Position numbers and translations under genes: made by a program
Assembly: GCA_910575245.1 (NCBI GenBank)
Contig: CAJTEN010000014.1
Span: 1-64,000, forward strand
From: Clostridia bacterium
GTDB taxonomy: Bacteria > Bacillota > Clostridia > Lachnospirales > Lachnospiraceae
Reading direction: 5' to 3'
Length of the DNA: 64,000 nt
Shown: positions 18,894 to 27,793 of the stretch, piece by piece
Layout: each line of letters opens with the position of its first letter
Position numbering within the stretch: position 1 is the first letter of the stretch
The notes under the pieces: generated by a model
The model's input: the letters and a program-made list of their open reading frames with translations, nothing else
Databases searched by the model: none
Told to the model about the DNA's origin: nothing

Positions 18894-19161
18894 GGGGTTT
18901 GTCCTCCTTGGTCTTCTCTTTCTCAATGCGGATCGCCTGAATTTTCTTCAGAGTTGCGAAGAACAGGATACTGGTCACGCCTGCGCCTACGGCGGCTTCC
19001 GTGATGGCCAGATCGGGAGATTCCAGGCACACCCAGAGGATCGACATGATCAGGCTGTAGGACATATAGATCAGGATGGAGTTGAGCAGATTTCTGGAAA
19101 AGCTGACGGAAATCGCGCAGACTACCAGGAACCCTAATAGTATATATTGGAAAAATGTCAT
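18886..19161 (-). CDS. MbhD-like antiporter subunit (DUF4040)
   Basis: 91 residues, three hydrophobic segments, with the MbhD motif SLIMSILWVCLESPDLAITE and EAAVGAGVTSILFFATLKK. In bacterial Mrp this module is fused to MrpA; in archaeal membrane-bound hydrogenases it is separate, as here. AGGAGG precedes the ATG. Confidence 0.87.
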   Translation of the reverse strand: MTFFQYILLGFLVVCAISVSFSRNLLNSILIYMSYSLIMSILWVCLESPDLAITEAAVGAGVTSILFFATLKKIQAIRIEKEKTKEDKPHE

Positions 19162-19206
19162 TTTATTCGGCCTCCTTCTGTGATGCTGTGAAGCGCTGTC
19201 TTACCG

Positions 19207-19620
19207 TTATGCTTTTGTCTGATCGGAACTTGCCGGGTCAGCCTGTTTAGCCGGATCGGCTGCTGCGGCAAGTTCCTCTTCCAGCATCTTAAGCTCCGGG
19301 TATACGGTGCAGTGGTCCTCCAGGTTCTCGTTGGTGGCTACCTCCAGTCTCGCAAGGACATGGGAGGATACCGGAGAAGCAAACCACAGGAACACAACGA
19401 CGAGCAGGAGCTTCAGCGTAGTGAAGTTCCATCCCGAGAAGATCATCAGGCCTACCATACAGGAACTGATGCCAAGCGTGTCTCCCATGGCAGTTGCATG
19501 CATTCTGTTTAGCACATAACGGAAGTGGAATACACCGAAGATTTCTGTAAAGAAGGTTGCCAGTCCGCTGATCAGGAATACGCCTCCCACGATCAGCCGG
19601 ATCCACTCAAAAACTCCCAT
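19207..19620 (-). CDS. MrpG-like antiporter subunit
   Basis: About 137 residues from MGVFEWIRLI, which follows GGAGGTATGTCCG. The MnhG/MrpG features are three membrane helices, FHFRYVLNRMHATAMGDTLGI and FLWFASPVSSHVLAR. The C-terminal tail is acidic and Ala-rich. Its start overlaps the MrpF stop by 14 bp. Confidence 0.87.
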   Translation of the reverse strand: MGVFEWIRLIVGGVFLISGLATFFTEIFGVFHFRYVLNRMHATAMGDTLGISSCMVGLMIFSGWNFTTLKLLLVVVFLWFASPVSSHVLARLEVATNENLEDHCTVYPELKMLEEELAAAADPAKQADPASSDQTKA

Positions 19621-19939
19621 CGGACATACCTCCTTCCTCATCCTCATCCGGATTCTCGGCCTTATGACGTTTCTCCTCATAGATGCCGATGTACACTTTC
19701 GACAGAACGACTACGGCAAGGAAACTGATCATGGCATAGAGCAGACAGATATCAACCAGATAGCCTTCATCGAGAAGCAGGGCCAAGACAGCGATCATAA
19801 CCATGACCATCGTGCCCATCATGTTGACGGATACGAGACGGTCCGCAATCCGGGGGCCCCTGACAGCCCGGACCAGACAAGGAAAAAGCATGATGGCTAA
19901 CAGAATCAGTACTGTAATATAGAGATTGTGATATATCAT
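19607..19939 (-). CDS. MrpF-like antiporter subunit
   Basis: 110 residues from MIYHNLYITV, chosen because GGAGGT lies 4-5 bases upstream. Contains VRGPRIADRLVSVNMMGT and LVDICLLYAMISFLAVVVLSKV, typical of MnhF/MrpF, with three helices and a charged tail. 178 bp separate it from mrpE. Confidence 0.87.
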   Translation of the reverse strand: MIYHNLYITVLILLAIMLFPCLVRAVRGPRIADRLVSVNMMGTMVMVMIAVLALLLDEGYLVDICLLYAMISFLAVVVLSKVYIGIYEEKRHKAENPDEDEEGGMSDGSF

Positions 19940-20117
19940 TTCTACCTCCATGTGGATATTGTCATCTGTGTCTGCAATATCCCTGAATGCGTAACGGAAA
20001 TTTTTACATTCCATTTGATATCGTGACGGTCCGTTTCCGATATCATGTCATTAAGCTGAAACATTACCAACAGTATACGGTCTCACAAAGGGGGCATAGA
20101 TCCAGAACGCTTCACTG

Positions 20118-20582
20118 CTATTTTACGTTCTCAATCCGCTCTAACAGATTCACAAAGACAGACGAATCTATGCCGACCGCCAGATCTTTATCAAGACAGT
20201 GGACAACATATTCGTCATCCTTGAGGCTGACGGTGATCGTACCCGGCGTCAGCGTGATGGAGTTGGCGAGGAGTACTCTTGCGAAGTTCGATGTAAGATG
20301 AGTCCGGAAGTGGATGACCACCGGCTCAATCTCATATTTGGAAGAGTAGATCATTTTGAAGACGGCTGCATTTGCCTTCAATATTTCCGTCACCAATACG
20401 AATACATAATGAAGCAAAAGAAAGAATCTCTTACACAGGAGAATGTCGTTTCCGGGCTTATAATCAAGAAATTTACAGATAAACCAGTAGACCAGGCCGG
20501 AGATTACGAGCCCGAAGGCGGCAATTTCCAAAGTAAACTGCCCGTTGAAAATGATCCATATGAGAAAGAATATAATATACAT
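20118..20582 (-). CDS. MrpE-like antiporter subunit
   Basis: 154 residues starting MYIIFFLIWIIFNG behind AGGAGGAATC. Two N-terminal helices and the MnhE/MrpE motif NSITLTPGTITVSLKDDEYVVHCLD. First gene of the operon, with a near-consensus promoter 70 bp upstream. The order E, F, G, MbhD, MbhE-B, C, D is that of the archaeal mbhA-H module. Confidence 0.87.
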   Translation of the reverse strand: MYIIFFLIWIIFNGQFTLEIAAFGLVISGLVYWFICKFLDYKPGNDILLCKRFFLLLHYVFVLVTEILKANAAVFKMIYSSKYEIEPVVIHFRTHLTSNFARVLLANSITLTPGTITVSLKDDEYVVHCLDKDLAVGIDSSVFVNLLERIENVK

Positions 20583-20650
20583 ACCGTGTGATTCCTCCTG
20601 GTGCCGTCTTTCGTTTCTACTTATTAGAAAGTGAAACTGACGACCTTGCA

Positions 20651-20679
20651 ATTATGTATCTATCTGTCAGAAATGTCAA
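20651..20679 (-). promoter_or_regulatory. Sigma-A promoter of the antiporter operon
   Basis: Minus-strand TTGACA (20679-20674), 17-base spacer, CATAAT (20656-20651). Nothing else between it and mrpE suggests a riboswitch. Confidence 0.7.
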
Positions 20680-20725
20680 GAGGGGGAAGGGATAAGAAAG
20701 TGTAAAAAAGCAACAGTTCAGCCTT

Positions 20726-20914
20726 CAATGTCATTAAGTTAAGCCGGACGCGCCTGACATGATAGGAATCTCCTAAGGACGCGCTTTCGCTCGGTTCCAA
20801 ACGCAGCGGTACTAAATTCGTGGAAAACCTCATTAAGTACCGGCGTTTTCCTACGGTCCTAAGGAGAATCCTATCATATCAGACGCTGTGTATAGACTTA
20901 ACTAAATGACATTG
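20726..20914. mobile_element. Family A MITE, copy 2 (189 bp), inside a family B element
   Basis: Full-length form with ends CAATGTCATTAAG and AATGACATTG, inner arms GCGCCTGACATGATAGGA and TCCTATCATATCAGACGC, and a central hairpin GGTACT/AAGTACC. The direct flanks are not duplicated but inverted (GTTCAGCCTT and ATGGCTGAAC). These belong to a small family B palindrome (20710-20723 and 20917-20930), so the MITE appears to have entered its loop. Confidence 0.85.
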
Positions 20915-21011
20915 ATGGCTGAACTGTTACGTAAAAAACGCATTCCTTGAAATCCGGCAGGTGTTATGCTAGGATTGAATTATGTGAAAGAAGCAGTTTG
21001 AGAAGGGCGGA

Positions 21012-22577
21012 ATGCATATGTGTAAAACTTTCAATACAGATGGATACTGTGACCCGGAATTGCATTATATGGTAGACTTGTCCGGACGATTGCGTGAAAT
21101 AAAGGCTATGGTAGATGCCGGGCAATATTTTACGGTAAACAGAGCCAGGCAGTATGGTAAAACAACAATATTGACCGCCCTTGCTGATTTCCTGCAGGAA
21201 AGGTACAATGTGATCAGTCTGGATTTTCAGACGATCAGTTATGCCGATTTTGAATCAGAACAGAATTTCGTGGCTGCTTTTTCGGGAGAACTGCTGGAAT
21301 GTTCCGGACATATTCCTAAGGAAGTAGAAGATAAACTGAGGCGTTATTCAACAAGCCGGACGAGAGAGACGACCTTGTCCGGGCTGTTCCGGACCTTATC
21401 GGAATTCTGCAGAAAATCCGAGAAAAAAATTGTTCTGATCGTTGACGAAATAGATACGGCGACAAACAATCAGGTATTTATTGATTTTCTTGCCCAGCTT
21501 CGTGCATATTATCTGAAGAGAAGGCGGACTCCTGTTTTCCAGTCGGTTATTCTGGCGGGTGTCTATGATGTCAGAACTGTGAAGAGAAAGATCCGGCCGG
21601 AGGATGGACATAAGGAGAACAGTCCATGGAATATAGCGGCAGATTTCCTTGTGGACATGAATTTCTCCCAGGAAGATATTGAAGGAATGTTGAAGGAATA
21701 TGAAAATGACCATCGTACGGGAATGAATGTCCGGAAGACAGCAGAAATGCTGTTTGATTATACTTCCGGCTATCCCTATCTGGTGTCAAGGCTCTGTAAG
21801 TTTATGGATGAGAGGATATCCTGCAATGCGTGGACCAGGGAAGGAGTTCTGGCTGCTGTCAAAATGTTGTTGGAAGATCAGAATCCGTTGTTCCAGTCAA
21901 TGATGAATAAACTGACTGATTATCCTGAACTGAACCGTGTGATTATGCAGCTGCTGTTTCAGGGGCAGAGTATTGCGTATAATGCGGACAATGTTGCAGT
22001 GCAGGATGCACAGATGTTTGGTTTTGTCAAAGTGGAAGACTCTGTTGTTCTGCTGGCCAACAGAATTTTTGAGATGCGTCTGTATAACAAATACCTGCTG
22101 GATTATAAGGAGCAGGACACTGAAATCTATACGGAAGGATCGAGGCAGAGGAATCAATTTGTTGTCAATGGTCATTTAAACGTAAAGTTAGTGTTGGAAA
22201 AATTTGTAGAAGCTTTTGCATATTTATATGGTGACCAGAACGAATCGTTCCTGGAAGATACAGGAAGAAAATATTTCATGTTATTCTTGCGGCCTATTAT
22301 CAATGGTGAAGGAAACTGTTACGTCGAGACTCAGACAAGAAACCGGGAGCGTATGGATCTGGTGATTGATTACCATGGAGAACAAAGTATTGTTGAGATG
22401 AAAATATGGCACGGCAATGCCTATCATGAGCGAGGGGAGGAGCAGCTTTGCGGCTATCTGGATTATTTTCATTTGAAAAAGGGATATATGCTCAGTTTCA
22501 ATTTTAACAAGAAGAAGGAAACCGGAGTGAAGGAGATTGTTTTGGGAGACAGATTATTGATTGAGGCGGTGGTATAG
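21012..22577 (+). CDS. AAA-ATPase-like protein with C-terminal PD-(D/E)XK domain
   Basis: 521 residues. The N-terminal part is an AAA-ATPase-like domain: a shortened P-loop in NRARQYGKTTILTAL (K about residue 49) and a Walker B in KIVLIVDEIDTATN (about 140-150). The C-terminal part has a PD-(D/E)XK core, RMDLVIDYHGEQSIVEMKIW with the E-x-K at about 461-463, then ERGEEQLCGYLDYF. This two-domain family is common and often multicopy in Bacteroidetes and Lachnospiraceae; its biological role is unknown. GAAGGGCGGA precedes the ATG; ATG two codons later is possible. A weak promoter TTGAAA-17-TAGGAT (20947-20975) lies upstream. Confidence 0.85.
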   Translation: MHMCKTFNTDGYCDPELHYMVDLSGRLREIKAMVDAGQYFTVNRARQYGKTTILTALADFLQERYNVISLDFQTISYADFESEQNFVAAFSGELLECSGHIPKEVEDKLRRYSTSRTRETTLSGLFRTLSEFCRKSEKKIVLIVDEIDTATNNQVFIDFLAQLRAYYLKRRRTPVFQSVILAGVYDVRTVKRKIRPEDGHKENSPWNIAADFLVDMNFSQEDIEGMLKEYENDHRTGMNVRKTAEMLFDYTSGYPYLVSRLCKFMDERISCNAWTREGVLAAVKMLLEDQNPLFQSMMNKLTDYPELNRVIMQLLFQGQSIAYNADNVAVQDAQMFGFVKVEDSVVLLANRIFEMRLYNKYLLDYKEQDTEIYTEGSRQRNQFVVNGHLNVKLVLEKFVEAFAYLYGDQNESFLEDTGRKYFMLFLRPIINGEGNCYVETQTRNRERMDLVIDYHGEQSIVEMKIWHGNAYHERGEEQLCGYLDYFHLKKGYMLSFNFNKKKETGVKEIVLGDRLLIEAVV

Positions 22578-22583
22578 AAAGCG

Positions 22584-22614
22584 TAGTAAACGAAATTTCT
22601 AATGTAGTTAACTA
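22584..22614. repeat. Family C repeat, short form
   Basis: TAGTAAACGAAATTTC followed by TAATGTAGTTAACTA; inverted ends TAGT.AAC/GTTAACTA. It sits between the ATPase stop and the Shine-Dalgarno of the aminotransferase gene. Confidence 0.6.
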
Positions 22615-22633
22615 AAAATAAAGGAGAAAGCAT

Positions 22634-23824
22634 ATGGAATACAATTTTGATGAAATAATTGACAGAAGAAATACGGACAGCGTGAAGTATGATCTGGCAG
22701 AGAAATCAGGGAAACCGGCGGACGTGCTGCCGCTTTGGGTGGCAGATATGGATTTTCGGACGGCTCCGGGGATCATTGAACGTCTGAGTGCGGATGCGAA
22801 GTTTGGTATTTACGGATACACGGAAGGCGGGGAAGATTATTTCCGGGCGGTATCCGGATGGTATCGGGAGCGTTTCGGATGGCATGTGGAGAAGGAATGG
22901 CTGGTGCGGACGCCGGGCGTCGTCTTTGCGATCAATATAGCGGTCCGTGCCCTGACAGAAGAAGGGGATGCCGTGATGATTCAACAGCCGGTCTACTATC
23001 CCTTCAGCGCGGCGGTCAGGAATAACGAGAGAAAGCTCATTAATAACGGACTCATGCTGCGGGACGGACATTATGAGATTGACTTTGATGATTTTGAGAA
23101 TAAGATTGCGGAAAATAATGTGAAGCTGTTTATATTATGCAGTCCGCACAACCCGGTGGGCAGAGTCTGGACGCTGGAAGAGTTGCGGCGGATCGGTGAG
23201 ATATGCCTTGCCCATGGGGTAAAAGTGGTCAGTGATGAGATTCACAGTGATTTTGTCTATGAGGGATATAAGCACCATGTGTTTACCACTGTGGATCCGG
23301 CTTTCGAGGCAATCAGCATTGTCTGTACGGCGCCCAGTAAGACATTCAATCTGGCCGGGCTGCAGGTTTCCAATATTTTCATACCGGATCAACAGATGCG
23401 GGAGGCGTTTGAGAAACAGATGCAGTTGATCGGATACGGCGGTATCAATCTGATTGGGCTTCATGCCTGTCAGGCCGCGTATGAGACGGGACAGGCATGG
23501 CTGGAGGAATTGAAGGTATATCTGCGGGGGAATCTGGATTATGTCAGAGAATACCTGAATAAGAATCTGCCTGTGATCAGGCTGATCGAGCCGGAAGGGA
23601 CTTATCTGATCTGGTTGGACTGCCGTGGGCTGGGACTTTCGGAAGAAGATCTGGAGCACCTGATCGTACAGGAAGCGAAGCTGTGGCTGGATGCCGGGGC
23701 CATGTTCGGAACGGACGGGGAAGGCTTCGAACGTATCAATATCGCGTGCCCTAGGTCGGTGCTTGCGGAGGCAATGGAGAGGCTGAAGAGAGCAGTGGAT
23801 GCAAGGCAGACCTTAACTCAGTAG
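22634..23824 (+). CDS. MalY/PatB-type C-S lyase or aminotransferase
   Basis: 396 residues, PLP fold type I. The PLP lysine is K236 in TAPSKTFNLAGLQ; CSPHNPVGRVW and VSDEIHSDFVY are the usual cofactor contacts. The N-terminal MEYNFDEIIDRRNTDSVKYD matches MalY/PatB proteins, which cleave cystathionine and related C-S bonds, so this is more likely a cystathionine beta-lyase-like enzyme than a general aminotransferase. Length is normal for the family. AAGGAGAAAGCAT precedes the ATG. The next gene follows in the same direction after 42 bp. Confidence 0.9.
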   Translation: MEYNFDEIIDRRNTDSVKYDLAEKSGKPADVLPLWVADMDFRTAPGIIERLSADAKFGIYGYTEGGEDYFRAVSGWYRERFGWHVEKEWLVRTPGVVFAINIAVRALTEEGDAVMIQQPVYYPFSAAVRNNERKLINNGLMLRDGHYEIDFDDFENKIAENNVKLFILCSPHNPVGRVWTLEELRRIGEICLAHGVKVVSDEIHSDFVYEGYKHHVFTTVDPAFEAISIVCTAPSKTFNLAGLQVSNIFIPDQQMREAFEKQMQLIGYGGINLIGLHACQAAYETGQAWLEELKVYLRGNLDYVREYLNKNLPVIRLIEPEGTYLIWLDCRGLGLSEEDLEHLIVQEAKLWLDAGAMFGTDGEGFERINIACPRSVLAEAMERLKRAVDARQTLTQ

Positions 23825-23866
23825 GATTGTTAACAACATTATTTAACCAGGCAGGAGGAAGCAAAT

Positions 23867-24784
23867 TTGAAATATTTGGTAATCGGGGCGGGCGGCACAG
23901 GCGGCAGCATAGGCGCTTACATGACGGAAGCGGGTAAGGACGTAACGCTGATCGCGCGTGGGGAGCATTTAAGACAGATGCAGGAGCACGGCCTGCGTAT
24001 GGAAACAACACAGAAGGGAGACTATACCGTACAGCCGATTAAGGCATCGGATATGGAACACTATGAAGAACGGCCGGATATTATCTTTGTCTGCGTGAAA
24101 GAATATTCCCTGGAGGACACGATTCCTTTCATCAGAAGAGTAGCGGGCCCGGATACCATCGTGATCCCGATTCTGAACGTTTACGGAACCGGCAGCAGGA
24201 TGCAGAAGCAGCTGCCGGGGCTGTTGGTGACGGACGGCTGTATATACATAGCGGGAGAGATTAAGGAACCGGGAACCATATTGTTGAGGGGAGATATTTT
24301 CCGGATTGTATATGGTGTGAGAGAGCCGGGAGAACTCAGGCCGGAGCTTTTTACGGTGGCACAGGATTTAAAGGACAGCGGAATTGACGGGATCCTCTCC
24401 GGTCAGATCAGGCGTGATGCGCTGCAGAAATTCGCTTTTGTATCACCTATGGCGGCTTGCGGACTCTATTACCATGTTTCGGCAGGAGAAGTACAGAAGA
24501 CAGGGGAGCCGCGGGACACGTTTGTAAAGCTGATGAAAGAAGTAGATGCGCTTGCGGTGGCGATGGATGTGCCCTTTCTGGTGGATATTGTGGCTACGAA
24601 TCTGCGGATCCTTGATACGTTAAGTCCTGAAGCCAGCACTTCCATGCAGAGGGATGTCTATGCGGGAAAGAACTCGGAGATAGACGGGCTGATCTATGAA
24701 GTGGTTCGGATGGGACAGCGGTACGGCGTGCCGGTGCCGACCTATGAGATGGTAGTGGACAAGGCGAGAGCGGACGGGCTGTGA
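23867..24784 (+). CDS. 2-dehydropantoate 2-reductase-like (PanE/ApbA family)
   Basis: 305 residues starting at TTG, eight bases after AGGAGG. The N-terminal NADP-binding motif is YLVIGAGGTGGSIGAYM, with IARGEHL after the second strand. The C-terminal helical domain has the family pattern DALQKFAFVSPMAA and STSMQRDVYAGKNSEIDGL. PanE reduces ketopantoate to pantoate, but many paralogues act on other 2-oxoacids and the gene is not next to panB/panC. Probably cotranscribed with the C-S lyase gene. Confidence 0.87.
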   Translation: MKYLVIGAGGTGGSIGAYMTEAGKDVTLIARGEHLRQMQEHGLRMETTQKGDYTVQPIKASDMEHYEERPDIIFVCVKEYSLEDTIPFIRRVAGPDTIVIPILNVYGTGSRMQKQLPGLLVTDGCIYIAGEIKEPGTILLRGDIFRIVYGVREPGELRPELFTVAQDLKDSGIDGILSGQIRRDALQKFAFVSPMAACGLYYHVSAGEVQKTGEPRDTFVKLMKEVDALAVAMDVPFLVDIVATNLRILDTLSPEASTSMQRDVYAGKNSEIDGLIYEVVRMGQRYGVPVPTYEMVVDKARADGL

Positions 24785-24805
24785 CAGAGAGGCCAATAGG
24801 TGAAC

Positions 24806-24908
24806 CAATGTCATTAAGTTAAGCCGGACGCGCCTGACATGATAGGAATCTCCTAAGGAGAATCCTATCATATCAGACGCTGTGTATAGACTTAACTAAA
24901 TGATATTG
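24806..24908. mobile_element. Family A MITE, copy 3 (103 bp hairpin form)
   Basis: Only the two arms remain (CAATGTCATT... to GATAGGAATC, then TCCTAAGGAG... to AATGATATTG); the central 86 bp found in copies 2 and 4 are missing, giving one long hairpin. The flanks ATAGGTGAAC (24796-24805) and ATAGGTGAAC (24909-24918) are a perfect 10-bp direct repeat. Confidence 0.88.
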
Positions 24909-25026
24909 ATAGGTGAACTGTTACTAATAAGCCAGAAGGGTGGGAAGCAGTTGGTTGACGGATGCAGAGAATGCTGATTTCAGGAATGCTATGTCGGGTA
25001 CCTGCAGAAAGGATAAACAATATATT

Positions 25027-25224
25027 ATGGAAAAGAAATTTAAAGAGAAGTACCTGGCGGGTGAAGTGGAATTCGAGGAGATCGACGACTACAGCCAGGA
25101 CTGGGGATTCAGTGACGAGCCGGTGACACTGCGGGAGTATCTCGGATTGAACGCCGAGGAAGAAGATGCCTGGGTGAGTATAGGGGATGAGGCGTTGAAG
25201 GAACTTCTGGACCGACAGAAGTAG
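25027..25224 (+). CDS. Small conserved acidic protein, function unknown
   Basis: 65 residues from MEKKFKEKYLAGEVEFEEI, behind AAAGGATAAAC; an upstream extension to 24940 has no support. It contains WGFSDEPVTLREYLGLNAEEEDAWVSI and ends ELLDRQK. Short proteins of this layout are common in Lachnospiraceae genomes as far as I recall, without known function. No membrane segment and no cysteine motif. Confidence 0.6.
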   Translation: MEKKFKEKYLAGEVEFEEIDDYSQDWGFSDEPVTLREYLGLNAEEEDAWVSIGDEALKELLDRQK

Positions 25225-25310
25225 AATGAAACAAATAGCAGAGAGTTTCGGGAAGAGGCGGGAATGCTTGCAGGCGATAAATGACGGAAACCTCAGGGCT
25301 TTAATCAGTT

Positions 25311-25457
25311 TCAATATTCCGGGAAATACACTTGTAACCTCATTGTGCAGCGATTCATATGGTCTGTATAAGATATACTATTGTGAAATGCCTTTATACA
25401 CATTGGAATAGTATCGGCTATTGTTCCGTCCATATCAAAAGCAACTATTTTAAACAT
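25311..25457 (-). pseudogene. HAD-family hydrolase, N-terminal fragment
   Basis: The ATG overlaps the stop of the acetyltransferase gene as TAATG. It reads MFKIVAFDMDGTIADTIPM and so contains the HAD motif DxDGT, but ends after 48 codons; the rest of the enzyme is missing. The last residues (RLQVYFPEY) look unrelated, so the fragment is probably cut at a recombination point near 25370. Confidence 0.75.
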
Positions 25458-26050
25458 TACATATTTTCTCCATTAATCTTCCGTATTACATGACAGGGGT
25501 TACCCACTGCCAATGAGTTTTCGGGTATATCTTTTGTGACAACGCTTCCAGCTCCTATAACAGAACCGTCACCTATTGTTACACCCGGAAGGACAATAAC
25601 ACCTCCCCCTAACCAACAGCCATTCCCAATTTTTATTGGCAATGCATAGGTATGCCGGATTAACTGACCTGTTTCAGAATCCCGAACATATCTTTCCGAT
25701 AACTCAACAGGGTGTGTTGCTGTATAAAGTTGTACATTTGAAGCAATCAGCACATTATCCTCAATGATAATTTTATTGCAATCTACAAAAGTACAATTCA
25801 TATTGACTGATACGTTATTTCCCATGAAAATGTTTCGCCCATAATCGCATATGAATGGTGATGCAACAGATACTTTTGTGCCAATCTCCCCAAATAGTTC
25901 CTTTAGAATTTTTTCTTTTTCCTCTTTTTGTTCGTATGCAAGGGCATTGTATTCCTGTAACAATTTTCTTGCATGGCTTTTAAAATCCAGAAAGATTTGG
26001 TCATGGCAGTTATAATCTTCTCCTGCCATACATTTTTCCAATTCGGTCAT
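25457..26050 (-). CDS. Maltose/galactoside O-acetyltransferase-like (hexapeptide repeat)
   Basis: 197 residues from MTELEKCMAGEDYN, which has GGAGGT seven bases upstream; the frame reaches 26146 but overlaps the regulator gene there. The N-terminal maltose acetyltransferase domain is followed by a left-handed beta-helix with hexapeptide repeats (VSVASPFICDYGRNIFMG, IGDGSVIGAGSVV). The catalytic His lies in YTATHPVELSERY. These enzymes acetylate sugars with acetyl-CoA. The low G+C of this gene differs from that of its neighbours at 20-25 kb and 29 kb onward. Confidence 0.88.
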   Translation of the reverse strand: MTELEKCMAGEDYNCHDQIFLDFKSHARKLLQEYNALAYEQKEEKEKILKELFGEIGTKVSVASPFICDYGRNIFMGNNVSVNMNCTFVDCNKIIIEDNVLIASNVQLYTATHPVELSERYVRDSETGQLIRHTYALPIKIGNGCWLGGGVIVLPGVTIGDGSVIGAGSVVTKDIPENSLAVGNPCHVIRKINGENM

Positions 26051-26114
26051 AATGTCACCTCCGTGTTTCATGGTAGAAAAAAACCTGTTACAAAGCAAGT
26101 AACAGGCTGTTTCC

Positions 26115-26828
26115 TTATATTCTTTTTGCAAGTGTTTCAATAACAAAAATGACTGGAACTTGTGTCGTTCCGTTATATCCCCCGTTAATTCGTTTCGTGT
26201 TTAAGTTATAAGAGAAATTCCAGTCCGACAATTTTGCCAAAGTTGATAGTTGGGAATTAGTAATACTTAACACGCAGCATTTCTTTTTCTTAAATTGGTT
26301 AATTGCTTCAATCAGTCTTTCGGTTTCACCGCTTTCTGAAAAAGCAATAACAACTGTGTTCTTCCAGCGAAAAGAATCTATCGGATAAAGCGCATCTTCA
26401 AGCCCTACGGCAAAATGTCCCATATTGGAAAAATATCTTGCTCCGTATTTTGCTAATGTTCCCGATGAACCCATACCGATAAAGATTATCAAATCAGCTT
26501 TTCTAAGAACGTCAATCGCAAACAATAATTTTTCCTCAAAGGCACTTGAATTTGCCCTTGTAAAAAAATCCGAAAGTTCCTGTAAATCTTCCATAGGCGG
26601 GCAGGCAGCCTGCAAGGTAATTTCTTTTTTCAGAGCTTCCTTAAATTCTGAATACCCGTCAAAATTGTTTTTATTGCAAAAGCGCAATATGGTAGACGTA
26701 GATACTTGGAGTTCTTTTGCAAGCTCTCTAATGGTCATGTATTGTATTTTGTCAATATCAGAAACAATATATTTGTATATATGAATATCTGTTTCGTTGT
26801 ACTTTTGTATTTCTTCATACGAAAACAT
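26115..26828 (-). CDS. RpiR/MurR-family transcriptional regulator
   Basis: 237 residues: N-terminal helix-turn-helix (MTIRELAKELQVSTSTILRFCNKNNF) and a C-terminal SIS sugar-phosphate binding domain (FIGMGSSGTLAKYGARYFSNMG, VVIAFSESGETERLI). Regulators of this family sense phosphosugars. GGAGGAAATACAGA precedes the ATG. The acetyltransferase gene follows 64 bp after its stop, so it may be the controlled gene. Confidence 0.9.
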   Translation of the reverse strand: MFSYEEIQKYNETDIHIYKYIVSDIDKIQYMTIRELAKELQVSTSTILRFCNKNNFDGYSEFKEALKKEITLQAACPPMEDLQELSDFFTRANSSAFEEKLLFAIDVLRKADLIIFIGMGSSGTLAKYGARYFSNMGHFAVGLEDALYPIDSFRWKNTVVIAFSESGETERLIEAINQFKKKKCCVLSITNSQLSTLAKLSDWNFSYNLNTKRINGGYNGTTQVPVIFVIETLAKRI

Positions 26829-27084
26829 TCTGTATTTCCTCCAAAGTATTAGGTGCCTTGATTATATACCGATTTTGTACGCTTTACAACTACTGGATAT
26901 ATACAGTGTTGGATACGGCACAGGAAGTGTCGGCAAAGTTTTTTGAGAAAGAAGCGGTACAGACAACGGGGACTTTCGGTCTTTGTTATACTTAACAATT
27001 TCTTGATGATAAATGCAAAAGAATGAGTTATCATAGATTCATGGCACATTGTTAAAAAGAATTTGTTTTTTGGAGGAAGATGTA
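26829..27084. other. Intergenic stretch with a possible gene remnant
   Basis: A 29-codon frame at 26906-26995 (VLDTAQEVSAKFFEKEAVQT...) has a coding look and higher G+C than its surroundings, but no start signal and no recognised family. GGAGGAAGATGTA before 27085 is the ribosome binding site of the next, broken gene. Confidence 0.3.
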
Positions 27085-27635
27085 ATGGGAAATCCCCAAA
27101 TATTACTTTTTGATTTAGATGGCACTTTATTAAGAAATGATAAATCTTTAACTGAATATACTTTGGAAATATTATCTAAATGTAAAGGATGTGGATATAT
27201 AAAACCGATCCAAAAGAGCAGGATCAAAGCTGGGGAGACAGCATATATACGGACTTTGCAGACTTTAAGCATGAAGCTTTGAAGATATGTGTTGGGATAC
27301 GTCATCCTGGCCTGGTACAGAAATTGTGTGAACATTTCTCAGAGCTTGACAGCCAGCATTTTTCGGATGGCAAATGGTATAAGTTTACGAAAAGTGGGAT
27401 TACAAAGGAAAAGGCAATATTAGCAGTATGTGAAGCATGTCATGCAGATGTATCGGAAATTGCTGCTTTTAGAGATGATTATGCAGATATTGGTATGTTA
27501 ATGCTATGCGGCATTGGTATTGCGATGGATAATGCGGTACAAGAGGTCAAAGACATTGCTGATGATATCACACTTTCAAATGAGGAGGATGGCGTAGCCG
27601 CTTATTTAGAAAAATGGATTATTGCTTTTGATTAA
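27085..27635 (+). pseudogene. Cof-type HAD hydrolase with internal deletion and frameshift
   Basis: The first frame from 27085 gives MGNPQILLFDLDGTLLRND and KSLTEYTLEILSKCKGCGYI, then becomes non-homologous. A second frame from about 27230 gives KWYKFTKSGITKEKAILAVCEACHADVSEIAAF and DDYADIGMLMLCGIGIAMDNA, the C-terminal HAD core. Most of the cap domain (over 100 residues of a normal 260) is absent and the two parts are out of frame. Clearly inactive. Confidence 0.85.
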
Positions 27636-27639
27636 AGAT

Positions 27640-27735
27640 ATGATGAATACCGATTGTGCAAAATCGATTGCTTGGAAAAGGGATGAATATATGCGTGGAT
27701 TTTTAAAAGAATTTAATGATGAATGGAATGGATAA
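27640..27735 (+). other. 31-codon open frame after the HAD pseudogene
   Basis: Reads [19 protein letters not shown] and ends EFNDEWNG. I do not recognise it; it may be a remnant. There is no good ribosome binding site. Confidence 0.2.
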
Positions 27736-27793
27736 TACGGGAGGGTGGTATATATGATTACCCCGATAAGGGAAAAATGAGGGAAGCATTTTT

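Noticed and set aside
20041..20058. ATGTCATTAAGCTGAAAC resembling the family A MITE end
   Set aside because: Only about ten bases match, there is no second end and no duplication, so probably chance.
25226..25411. Plus-strand 61-residue frame
   Set aside because: Antisense to the HAD N-terminal fragment whose DxDGT motif is real; no homology seen.
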